Shown here in pieces: positions 6,227-12,116 of a DNA stretch of 12,443 nt. The position numbers were made by a program, and so were the translations under genes. The notes under the pieces are model-generated. The model was not told the origin of the DNA. It worked only from the letters and a program-made list of their open reading frames with translations, and searched no databases. The stretch is from Thermoflexales bacterium (GTDB lineage Bacteria > Chloroflexota > Anaerolineae > Fen-1058): contig JAUQXD010001169.1 of NCBI GenBank assembly GCA_030834835.1, forward strand, positions 1-12,443, written 5' to 3'. The number at the start of each line of letters is the position of its first letter. Position 1 is the stretch's first letter.

Positions 6227-7336
6227 TCAAGCCGTAACTTTGTGGATGTGATCGGCGATGCGTTCCAGACCCTGCGAGAAGTCCGAGTACGGATCGCGCT
6301 GATAGAATGGCGGGGCGGGGTTCAGGCGCGGATCGCGCTGCATCTCGCCCACCAGAATGTGGCCCTGCAAAGGCGCGCCCAGCAGCACTTCGATCTGCTC
6401 GGGTGTGGACGGGCCGGCAGCGGGATAGTGATTGAGCATGAACCAGAAGTGGCTGTCGCGATCGCGCATGTATTCGGCCACTTGCGCGGCCCGGCGCACA
6501 GCCATGGCCTCCGGTGTCAGCACGCACAGGTTCAGGCCTTCGCCGCGCGGCGTCAGCGGCGGCTCCTCCCAGCTGGAGAAGGCGCCCGCATCGATCACCA
6601 CGTAATCGGCTTTGAGCAGCGCCGCTCTGCCAATGGTCGTCAGTGCGGCGCGCGTCATCAGCGCGGCTGTGTTGTACGCGGTCGCGCCGGGCACCACCCA
6701 CACATCGGGCGCGTACTGGGCCGCATGGTTGATCAGTGTCGTCTCATCCAGGCTTTGCGCGCGGCTCAACAAGGATTCCAGCGCGTGTGTTTCCGGCAGG
6801 CCTAGCGCAAAGGCTACATCGCCCAACGGTCGCTGCCAGTCCAGCACCAGAACTTTTTTCTGCGTAGTCTGTTGCAGAGCCAGCGCCAGGTTGACCACCA
6901 GGGTGGTGGTACCCACACCGGGCTTGCTGCCAAAGACTGTCACGGTCTGCCCCACGGTGACGGGTTTGGCGCGCAACAGGGTATCCAGACGGGAGAGCAA
7001 CTCGCCGGTCTTGACGGGCTTGGTGAGGTATTCGTTGCCGCCGCCGCGCAGCCCCCTGATCTTGGATTCAGTGGAATCCGACGCGGAGAGAAAGACGATC
7101 GGGATGTTGGCGCACTCGGGGATCTGCCGAATTTGCTTGACCGCCTGAAAGCCGTCCATGCCAGGCAGCATCACATCCATCAGCACCAGATCGGGCTTCT
7201 CGTCGCGCGCCAGTTCGATGCCGATCTCGCCGGACGTCGAGGAGATCACGTTGTACTGCGCGCGCCGCAAAATCAACTCGACCAGGCGCACCAAATTCGG
7301 ATCATCATCGACGACGAGGATTTTTTGTCCGGGCAT
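6227..7336 (-). CDS. Receiver domain fused to CpaE/TadZ-like ParA-family ATPase, 369 aa
   Basis: An N-terminal response-regulator receiver domain (1 to about 123) carries the acidic cluster Asp10-Asp12, phospho-acceptor Asp54 (LVLMDVMLPGMDG), Ser84 and Lys106 (LTKP). A CpaE/TadZ-type MinD/ParA ATPase domain follows (about 130-369), with P-loop GSKPGVGTTT (136-145), LVLDWQ (Asp166) and VVIDAG (Asp249). The signature Lys138 is kept, but the usual GK(T/S) lysine is Thr143, as in many CpaE/TadZ proteins. In known systems these localise type IV/Tad pilus machinery; no pilus gene lies in this window, so that role is inferred. ATG 7336 has no clear Shine-Dalgarno sequence. A promoter lies just upstream, so the gene is probably expressed apart from cofE. 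Confidence 0.87.
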   Translation of the reverse strand: MPGQKILVVDDDPNLVRLVELILRRAQYNVISSTSGEIGIELARDEKPDLVLMDVMLPGMDGFQAVKQIRQIPECANIPIVFLSASDSTESKIRGLRGGGNEYLTKPVKTGELLSRLDTLLRAKPVTVGQTVTVFGSKPGVGTTTLVVNLALALQQTTQKKVLVLDWQRPLGDVAFALGLPETHALESLLSRAQSLDETTLINHAAQYAPDVWVVPGATAYNTAALMTRAALTTIGRAALLKADYVVIDAGAFSSWEEPPLTPRGEGLNLCVLTPEAMAVRRAAQVAEYMRDRDSHFWFMLNHYPAAGPSTPEQIEVLLGAPLQGHILVGEMQRDPRLNPAPPFYQRDPYSDFSQGLERIADHIHKVTA

Positions 7337-7367
7337 GGCGGTGCTCGCAAGCGATCAGGATGTGGCT

Positions 7368-7395
7368 AGTTTACAACATTGCCCCTAAAACGCAA
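7368..7395 (-). promoter_or_regulatory. Possible sigma-70 promoter for the receiver–CpaE gene
   Basis: On the - strand, TTGCGT (7395-7390) and TAAACT (7373-7368) are separated by 16 nt, four of six consensus bases in each hexamer. It starts four bases after the cofE stop codon and would give a leader of about 25 nt. The region is locally AT-rich against a GC-rich background. Confidence 0.45.
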
Positions 7396-7398
7396 AGT

Positions 7399-8178
7399 TT
7401 AGGGAAACAAGTCCATCTCGCGCGGCCGATTGATCTCCCGCGCCGATCCGTCTCGCGCCTCGAAGATCGCCCCGCGCACGATGACGGCCGGAATCGACTC
7501 GGCGGCCTGGCCCAGCAGCAGCGTGGCGGCGGCGGCGATTTGATCGGCGGTGCCGACTTCGGTGTGTTGCAGCGTGTAGCCAAACAAGTCTTTGCGACCC
7601 CGCCAATCTTCCAGCCCCGGCAAACCCGATAGGCCGATCGCCACCCCCACGGTTCCCATGCGATGCGGGCGGCCGTGGCTGTCGGCGATGATCACGCCGA
7701 GATCGACGCCGAATCGCTCGCACAGGGCCAATCGAATTTGCTGCGCGGATCGATCGGGATTTTCCGGCAGCCGCAGCACTCGATCGATCCCGTCGGGCGC
7801 GACGTTGCTCCGATCGACGCCCGCATTCGCCGAAATGAAGCCCAATCGATGCCGGGTGATAATCAGGCCGGGGCGCACGCGCACCACGGCTTCGCTTTCA
7901 GATAAGATCACCTCGATCAGGCGCGGGTCTTTGTCGCATTGCAGCGCCACGGCTTTAGCGTGACCGGAGGGTGTCACTGTTTCCAGATCGACGTAGCGGC
8001 CTTCGGCCTTGCTGACGATCTTCTGCGCCAGCACCAGCACGTCGGTAGACCTGACAGGTTTTGAAAACCTGTCAGGTCTTGTCAGGCGCTCAAGCGCATC
8101 GCCCAGAATTTGCGGCAAATCGTCGCCGGGCTGAATGAGCGGGATGCCGGTAAGCGGCAGGATGTGGATGGCGTTCAT
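7399..8178 (-). CDS. cofE: Coenzyme F420:L-glutamate ligase, 259 aa, with in-frame palindromic insert
   Basis: GTP-dependent addition of gamma-linked glutamate to F420-0, the last stage of coenzyme F420 synthesis; cytoplasmic. Family motifs are GIPLIQPGDDL (11-21), DVLVLAQKIVSKAEGR (46-61), NAGVDRSN (118-125), ADSHGR..RMGTVGVAIG (165-182), DWRGRKDLFG (191-200) and the C-terminal IPAVIVRG (229-236). It is a stand-alone CofE of usual length, without the FbiB nitroreductase extension. Residues 34-44 (RPDRFSKPVRS) are coded exactly by a 33-nt palindrome and sit in the variable stretch before DVLVL. Without them the spacing matches other CofE proteins as I remember them, so the enzyme may well still work. 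ATG 8178 overlaps the TGA of the upstream gene (ATGA), which implies translational coupling. Confidence 0.93.
   Translation of the reverse strand: MNAIHILPLTGIPLIQPGDDLPQILGDALERLTRPDRFSKPVRSTDVLVLAQKIVSKAEGRYVDLETVTPSGHAKAVALQCDKDPRLIEVILSESEAVVRVRPGLIITRHRLGFISANAGVDRSNVAPDGIDRVLRLPENPDRSAQQIRLALCERFGVDLGVIIADSHGRPHRMGTVGVAIGLSGLPGLEDWRGRKDLFGYTLQHTEVGTADQIAAAATLLLGQAAESIPAVIVRGAIFEARDGSAREINRPREMDLFP
8047..8079. repeat. Perfect 33-nt palindrome inside cofE (family A)
   Basis: AGACCTGACAGGTTTT (8047-8062), a single central G, and the exact reverse complement (8064-8079). It is a 33-nt element with 16-bp arms, and its boundaries fall exactly on cofE codon boundaries (codons 34-44). Read in cofE sense, two of its three frames are free of stops; the frame used gives RPDRFSKPVRS. 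In the opposite orientation the same frame would contain TGA at the centre. A related copy lies at 1197-1231, so this is a dispersed element, not a chance palindrome. Confidence 0.93.
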
Positions 8179-9392
8179 GTGGCATCCGTATGTGAATCTG
8201 AATCTGACGTCTGTGCTTGGGCCAGCGCAATGCGGCGATGCTGGCGCAACAGCGTGTAGACGAATACGTCGTTATCGCCGGGTAATTCCTCGTCATCGTC
8301 AGCGGCGACCAGCGGCAGCAACATCGCCGCCTGCGGGGCGATCTCGTCAGACTGGCGGGCGAGTTCGGTCAACCGTTGGCGGGCGATCATGTAGAGATCG
8401 GTAATGCGTGCTTCAGCCAACGCGTCGAGCCAATCGCGCGCGGCGTCGTCGATGCTTTCGGCGACGCGTTGCACTTGCTGGTCGGTCAATCGGTCCGGTC
8501 TGGTTAGGTCAAGATCGACGCGCACAGTTGAAAGGGCTGCGATAAACGCCTGCTGGAAGTCCCGCAAATCATCCTCCGTAAAGAGTTCCAGCTGCAACCG
8601 GTCGTCCAAAATAGTCTGCAATGCCGTGTCGATCAACTGATCGCTTTGATGTTGCAGAAAATCCATCAGGCCCGGCGTTTGTTTCGCCTTCTCGACGAGC
8701 GTCTCTGTCTTCGGATTGCTGTCGCCCGTGGCGAGTTGATTGAGGAGTTCGTCCGGGTTGGTGATGTCGGAATCTTCGACCAGCGCGCCGGCCGCTTCGG
8801 ACAGGGCAGCGAATTGCTGTACGGCTTCGACGAAGACGCCATACACCAGCATACATTCAGCCCAGGCCATGTCGCCGACTTCGGCGCTGCCGGCGCTGGT
8901 CTCCAACACCAGCTGCACCATGGCCGTCTGCGCCAACTGTTCCCGCTCGTGCCGGGCGCGCAGCCGCTGGCGAAACCGATCGAGCCGCGCGAAAAAATCG
9001 CGCTTGAACTCAGGTGTCAGGACGTGCGAGATGGCTGTGGCGTGCAGTTCGAAGCCTTTGTCGTCGCGCTCATCATCCGGCAGTTGCCTGAGCGCATCCA
9101 CGTCGATGTGCAACTGTTCCCACGTGTCCATCATCGCCTGACCGCTGGCGTAGATGTCAAAAGCCAGCCCGGCAAACTCCGATTCGGCGCGCCAGTTCTG
9201 GCTTTCCCACAGGACTTCGGTGGCGGCCTCGCTCCAGGCGGCTTGCGACTCGAACAAATTGCGCTCAGCGTAGAAGGCCAGATCGCGCATCAACTGATTT
9301 TGATGTTGAGTTTTCTGTTCGGCGGCCAACCGCTTCCGTCTATCGCGCTCGGCCTGTTTCTTGTCTTTTGAGGGTTTGCTGCGTTTGGCCAT
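8175..9392 (-). CDS. Hypothetical charged, alpha-helical protein, 405 aa
   Basis: I do not recognise a family. No signal peptide or membrane segment is visible, so it is probably cytoplasmic. The first 30 residues are very basic (Lys/Arg/Gln-rich, predicted helical). The middle is made of amphipathic helices rich in Glu, Asp, Gln, Ala and Leu. An acidic run (DDDEELPGDND, about 363-376) precedes the C-terminus. No catalytic motif or cysteine cluster is seen. ATG 9392 has GAGG eight bases upstream but makes the gene overlap DUF998 by 53 nt; Met35 (ATG at 9290) is a possible shorter start. Its TGA overlaps the cofE ATG, so the two are probably co-translated. The basic N-terminus could bind nucleic acid or ribosomes, but that is a guess. 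Confidence 0.75.
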   Translation of the reverse strand: MAKRSKPSKDKKQAERDRRKRLAAEQKTQHQNQLMRDLAFYAERNLFESQAAWSEAATEVLWESQNWRAESEFAGLAFDIYASGQAMMDTWEQLHIDVDALRQLPDDERDDKGFELHATAISHVLTPEFKRDFFARLDRFRQRLRARHEREQLAQTAMVQLVLETSAGSAEVGDMAWAECMLVYGVFVEAVQQFAALSEAAGALVEDSDITNPDELLNQLATGDSNPKTETLVEKAKQTPGLMDFLQHQSDQLIDTALQTILDDRLQLELFTEDDLRDFQQAFIAALSTVRVDLDLTRPDRLTDQQVQRVAESIDDAARDWLDALAEARITDLYMIARQRLTELARQSDEIAPQAAMLLPLVAADDDEELPGDNDVFVYTLLRQHRRIALAQAQTSDSDSHTDAT

Positions 9393-9984
9393 GCTTACGC
9401 CTCTGTGGATCGACCGCTGATCCGGTCAATAGTTTTACGCTCATCGCAAACGTCCACACGCCCATGATCGTGGCCGCCAGAATCTCCGGCACGGCGATGC
9501 GTTTGTGTGGCACCAGCGCAATGGCCAGGATGGCGGCGATGCCGGCGGCGACCGATAGAATGCCTTCAACCGATTGCCCGCGTTTGATCGCCGCACTGCC
9601 CAGCAAAATGTAACCCAGCGGCGTCGCCAGAAAATACGTGGCCGCGACATAGTAGTGCGTGCGCCCGTAATCTTCGGTGACGATACCGATCAATGGCAGA
9701 GCCACCGCGCCGATAACTATCGCCGTAAAACCCACGCGCGCCAGCCGCCCCGGCCCGAGCGATGATCGCAGCCCGCCGAGCACAAAGACCAGTTGCAGTG
9801 CGCCGCCGATGAGCAGCGCGGCGTTGAAGAGATTCGGCGTAGCGCTCACGCCCAGGTCGCTTAACGCATTATCGTGCCAGCTAAACCACGGCGACAGCTT
9901 GATCGAGACAAAGATCAACGTCAGCGTGATCGTCGGCGTGAGGATGCCGCACAGTCCGGCGAGGCGAGTGAAGCGTGTCGTCAT
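9340..9984 (-). CDS. DUF998 family integral membrane protein, 214 aa
   Basis: A six-span membrane protein: segments at about 8-29, 51-71, 82-103, 111-130, 139-159 and 164-187. The DUF998 signature NALSDLG (39-45) follows the first span, and a conserved-type His110 begins the fourth. The biochemical role of DUF998 proteins is not established. The cytoplasmic tail (about 190-214) is basic and is read through the first 53 nt of the next gene. ATG 9984 lacks an evident Shine-Dalgarno sequence, but the first membrane span starts right after it and no better start was seen. It lies 80 nt downstream of npdG on the same strand and probably shares its transcript. Confidence 0.85.
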   Translation of the reverse strand: MTTRFTRLAGLCGILTPTITLTLIFVSIKLSPWFSWHDNALSDLGVSATPNLFNAALLIGGALQLVFVLGGLRSSLGPGRLARVGFTAIVIGAVALPLIGIVTEDYGRTHYYVAATYFLATPLGYILLGSAAIKRGQSVEGILSVAAGIAAILAIALVPHKRIAVPEILAATIMGVWTFAMSVKLLTGSAVDPQRRKHGQTQQTLKRQETGRAR

Positions 9985-10009
9985 GGGGCATCACAGGACA
10001 GCGGGACGG

Positions 10010-10066
10010 AGAGAAAGAGAGACAGCGAGATCGAGCAATCACTCATTCCCCCGTCTCTCTGTCTCT
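10010..10066. repeat. Purine/pyrimidine-rich imperfect inverted repeat between npdG and DUF998
   Basis: AGAGAAAGAGAGACAGCG (10010-10027) pairs with the pyrimidine arm at 10049-10066, with 15 of 18 positions matching and a loop of about 21 nt. The arms are iterated AGAGAC/GTCTCT words, so several slipped pairings are possible. The right arm ends inside the npdG stop codon (10067-10065). Confidence 0.6.
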
Positions 10067-10721
10067 AGCGCGGCACGCCGGTCAGGTGGATGCCCGCGTT
10101 CTTGATCTTGAACGCGATGTTGATGTTGATCAGCACCGCCGTCAGCCCTTCGGCCACGACCGAGTTTTCAATCGGCCCGGCATTGAAGGCGGCCATGCCC
10201 GCATCTTTCGCCAGCGCAATGACAGTCTGCTTGGCGGCCTTGTCGTTGCCGCAGACCAGCACATCGCAGCCCAGGTCTTCTTCGACGTTGGACAGGTGCG
10301 TGTAGCTGACGTTCTGGAAAGCCGACACTACGCGCACGTTCTCACCCAGGAATTGCTGGGCGGCCACGCCCGCGCTGCCTTCCGGCACGCGATACGCTTT
10401 CTTCTTGTTGGCGGGATCGAGCGGGGCGGTCACGTCGATCAGCACCTTGCCCTGCGCGCCGTCTTTGATCATCTCCAGCGTGGCGCGATGCGCTTCGTAG
10501 GGCACGGACAGCACCACGACTTCGGCGGCCTGCGCGGCATCGGCGTTACCCAGGCCGCGCACCGCATCTTTGTTCAGCAGGTCGTTGAGTTCACTCGCGG
10601 CCGTTTCGGCGCGGGCGGCATCGCGCGAACCGATGATGATGCTGTGACCCGCGTGCGCCCAGCGCAATGCCAGCCCCTTGCCTTCCTTGCCCGTACCACC
10701 AATCACTGCGATTGTCGTCAT
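10065..10721 (-). CDS. npdG: F420H2-dependent NADP(+) reductase (Fno/NpdG), 218 aa
   Basis: Transfers hydride between coenzyme F420 and NADP(H), linking the F420 pool to NADPH; cytoplasmic. The Rossmann motif is GGTGKEGKG (8-16). Ser32-Arg33 after the second strand are placed to hold the 2'-phosphate of NADP, as in the archaeal enzyme. The LSVPYEAH, DVTAPLDP and VVSAFQNVSYTHL segments and the C-terminal GIHLTGVPR are typical. Length is normal. ATG 10721 is preferred to the in-frame ATG at 10763 because GGAG lies at 10727-10730, the protein then starts as the family does (MTTIAVIGGTG), and the longer version would translate the intergenic repeat. With cofE in the same gene run, it indicates an F420-using organism. 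Confidence 0.92.
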   Translation of the reverse strand: MTTIAVIGGTGKEGKGLALRWAHAGHSIIIGSRDAARAETAASELNDLLNKDAVRGLGNADAAQAAEVVVLSVPYEAHRATLEMIKDGAQGKVLIDVTAPLDPANKKKAYRVPEGSAGVAAQQFLGENVRVVSAFQNVSYTHLSNVEEDLGCDVLVCGNDKAAKQTVIALAKDAGMAAFNAGPIENSVVAEGLTAVLININIAFKIKNAGIHLTGVPR

Positions 10722-10738
10722 GTCGTCTCCAAAGAATG

Positions 10739-10801
10739 AACCACGAAGGACACGAAGGTCCACGAAGTATTTCTTAGTGCTTCTTCGTGTCCTTCGTGGT
10801 T
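10739..10801. repeat. Perfect 19-bp long-loop inverted repeat (family B)
   Basis: AACCACGAAGGACACGAAG (10739-10757) and its exact reverse complement (10783-10801) are separated by 25 nt, which themselves hold a further CCACGAAG word (10760-10767). The right arm overlaps the TAA stop of the peptidase gene (10802-10800), so the repeat fills almost the whole gap between that gene and npdG. A diverged copy lies at 5008-5078. Confidence 0.88.
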
Positions 10802-11867
10802 AAGTTTTTCGCCCATATTGACGCATTACTTCTGCCAGTTTGTCCAACGGCAGCGCATGCGCCGTGAAGCCTTGATAGCCCGTCATGGTTTCGGCGGCGC
10901 AGAGCGCGTTGAGGATGGCTTCTTCTACGGCTTCGGCCGTCGCTTCGAAGAGCGCGTCCATGTGCTCGTGCGGCAGCATCTTCAAATCGATCAGCCCTGC
11001 ACCGTAATCAGGTACGTGATTGCCGGTGCTGAAGGCCAGGAAAATATCGCCGCTGAAGTTGTGACCCACGCCGCCCACACGCGCCAGCCCCACCGTGGCG
11101 CGCTGCGCCAGCCGCTTGCACTGTGACGGGATCAACGGCCCATCGGTCGCGACGATGATGATGATCGAGCCATCGCCGGTGGGTTTCGAGGGCAGGGGCA
11201 CGACCTCAGGGCCAAGCTCGCGCCCGACAGGGACACCATCGACACGGAGCAGATGTCGTCGCCCGTAGTTGGCCTGCACCAGCGCGCCGACCGTCCAGCG
11301 TCCACTCTGGTTTTCGGCGATGCGCGATGACGTGCCGATGCCGCCTTTGAATTCGTGACAGATCATGCCCGTGCCACCGCCGACGTTGCCCTCGATTACC
11401 GGGCCACCGGCAGCGTTGGCGATTGCCTGAAAAACGTGCTCCTCGGTGAGGTGATGGGCGTCGGCGTCGTTCAACCGACCATCGTACGTCTCGGCGGCGA
11501 CGGGCAGTGCGAACATGTGCGTGTGGCCGTGCGCCTGGCTGTACTTGCCCAGCGCCGTCTGCGCCACACCGACGGAATGTGTACAGGTGATGGCAATCGG
11601 ACTGCTGAGCATGCCTGATTCTTCGATCCAGTGCGCGCCCGTCAACTCGCCACAGCCGTTGAAGGAATGAATTCCGGCCGTCGCGTTGTCGCGCCAGATC
11701 GTGCCCCGCCGGGGTACGATCACGGTGACGCCGGTGCGGGCCACACGCGGTTCGTCACAGATCAACGTCGTGTGGCCGACGAGCACATCGGGCACATCGG
11801 TGATGGCGTTGTGCAGGCCGGTTGGGAAAGTGCCGATGGTGATGTTGAGATCGCGGAGTCGGGGCAT
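10800..11867 (-). CDS. P1 family (S58, DmpA/BapA-like) self-processing aminopeptidase, 355 aa
   Basis: An Ntn-fold aminopeptidase of the DmpA type; family members release N-terminal D-, L- or beta-amino acids. Typical segments are ITDVPDVLVGHTT (22-34), ATAGIHSFNGCGELTG (62-77), the THSVGVAQTALGKY stretch, VGGGTGM (162-168), FKGGIGTSSR (173-182) and GALVQANYGRR (194-204). The step GDG|SIIIIVATDGPL fits the autocleavage site, giving Ser234 as new N-terminal nucleophile; this is inferred from family knowledge. No signal peptide is seen. ATG 11867 is chosen because the protein then begins like the family (MPRLRDL…); the frame runs 30 codons further up but would translate tandem repeats. No Shine-Dalgarno sequence is visible. 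The substrate cannot be predicted. Confidence 0.9.
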   Translation of the reverse strand: MPRLRDLNITIGTFPTGLHNAITDVPDVLVGHTTLICDEPRVARTGVTVIVPRRGTIWRDNATAGIHSFNGCGELTGAHWIEESGMLSSPIAITCTHSVGVAQTALGKYSQAHGHTHMFALPVAAETYDGRLNDADAHHLTEEHVFQAIANAAGGPVIEGNVGGGTGMICHEFKGGIGTSSRIAENQSGRWTVGALVQANYGRRHLLRVDGVPVGRELGPEVVPLPSKPTGDGSIIIIVATDGPLIPSQCKRLAQRATVGLARVGGVGHNFSGDIFLAFSTGNHVPDYGAGLIDLKMLPHEHMDALFEATAEAVEEAILNALCAAETMTGYQGFTAHALPLDKLAEVMRQYGRKT

Positions 11868-11874
11868 GGGCGTG

Positions 11875-11912
11875 TTGGTAAATTGGTTACTTGGTAAATT
11901 GGTTGATTGGTC
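11875..11912. repeat. Tandem 16-bp repeat in the leader of the peptidase gene
   Basis: Two units with the shared core TTGGTAAATTGGTT (11875-11890 and 11891-11906) differ only in their last two bases, and a third partial unit starts at 11907. The array ends seven bases before ATG 11867 and would make up most of the predicted 5' leader. Confidence 0.8.
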
Positions 11913-11921
11913 AGCGGTGCA

Positions 11922-11950
11922 AGTATAACCGGAAAAGGCCGATGGAACAA
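11922..11950 (-). promoter_or_regulatory. Possible sigma-70 promoter of the peptidase gene
   Basis: On the - strand, TTGTTC (11950-11945; three of six consensus bases) and TATACT (11927-11922; five of six) are spaced by 17 nt. Transcription would begin near 11915, leaving a leader of about 48 nt made largely of the tandem repeat. The -10 box is good; the -35 box is weak. Confidence 0.45.
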
Positions 11951-12025
11951 AAGGCAAAACTTGCGGAAAATCTCAAGACCCGATCGGACGGCACAAACCA
12001 ATCGGGCGGTTTGAATAAATAAGAT

Positions 12026-12040
12026 ATATTTGATAAATAT
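12026..12040. promoter_or_regulatory. AT-rich palindrome touching the sufC -35 box (candidate operator)
   Basis: ATATTT, GAT and AAATAT form a perfect 6-bp inverted repeat whose last T is the first base of the -35 hexamer. A regulator bound there would cover the promoter. suf operons are commonly controlled by iron-sulfur sensing regulators of the Rrf2 or SufR type, but this site matches neither consensus as I know it, so it may simply be an UP-element-like AT tract. Confidence 0.3.
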
Positions 12041-12068
12041 TGACAGCCATTTTTCAGCGTGTTATAAT
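12040..12068 (+). promoter_or_regulatory. Consensus sigma-70 promoter of sufC
   Basis: TTGACA (12040-12045), a 17-nt spacer, and TATAAT (12063-12068): both hexamers match consensus exactly. The DNA just upstream (about 12010-12040) is very AT-rich, like an UP element, in an otherwise GC-rich window. It faces sufC and would give a leader of roughly 40 nt. Confidence 0.88.
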
Positions 12069-12116
12069 CACCACGATTGGTCTGGATTCAACATCATCAC
12101 GGAGGCGTGACACATA

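Noticed and set aside
6123..6701. In-frame upward extension of the esterase reading frame (193 extra codons)
   Set aside because: It runs antiparallel in style over the receiver–CpaE gene in another frame, has low-complexity Arg/Ala/Gly/Ser composition, and the esterase has a good ribosome site and family-typical start at 6122.
8490..8515. DNA in the 405-aa gene coding LTRPDRL, similar to LTRPDRF at the edge of the cofE palindrome
   Set aside because: The nucleotide match to the palindrome arm is only partial and there is no second arm, so it is most likely coincidence.
10722..10763. Longer npdG start at 10763
   Set aside because: The extra 14 residues are coded by the family B inverted repeat; GGAG and the Rossmann start both support 10721.
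11868..11957. Longer peptidase start at 11957
   Set aside because: The 30 extra codons would translate the tandem repeat and the predicted promoter, and the resulting peptide is unlike the family's N-terminus.
11979..12006. CCCGAT…ATCGGG inverted repeat in the peptidase–sufC gap as a terminator or operator
   Set aside because: The stem is only 6 bp with a 16-nt loop and is followed by three T residues; CGATCG-type words are frequent throughout the window, so chance is likely.
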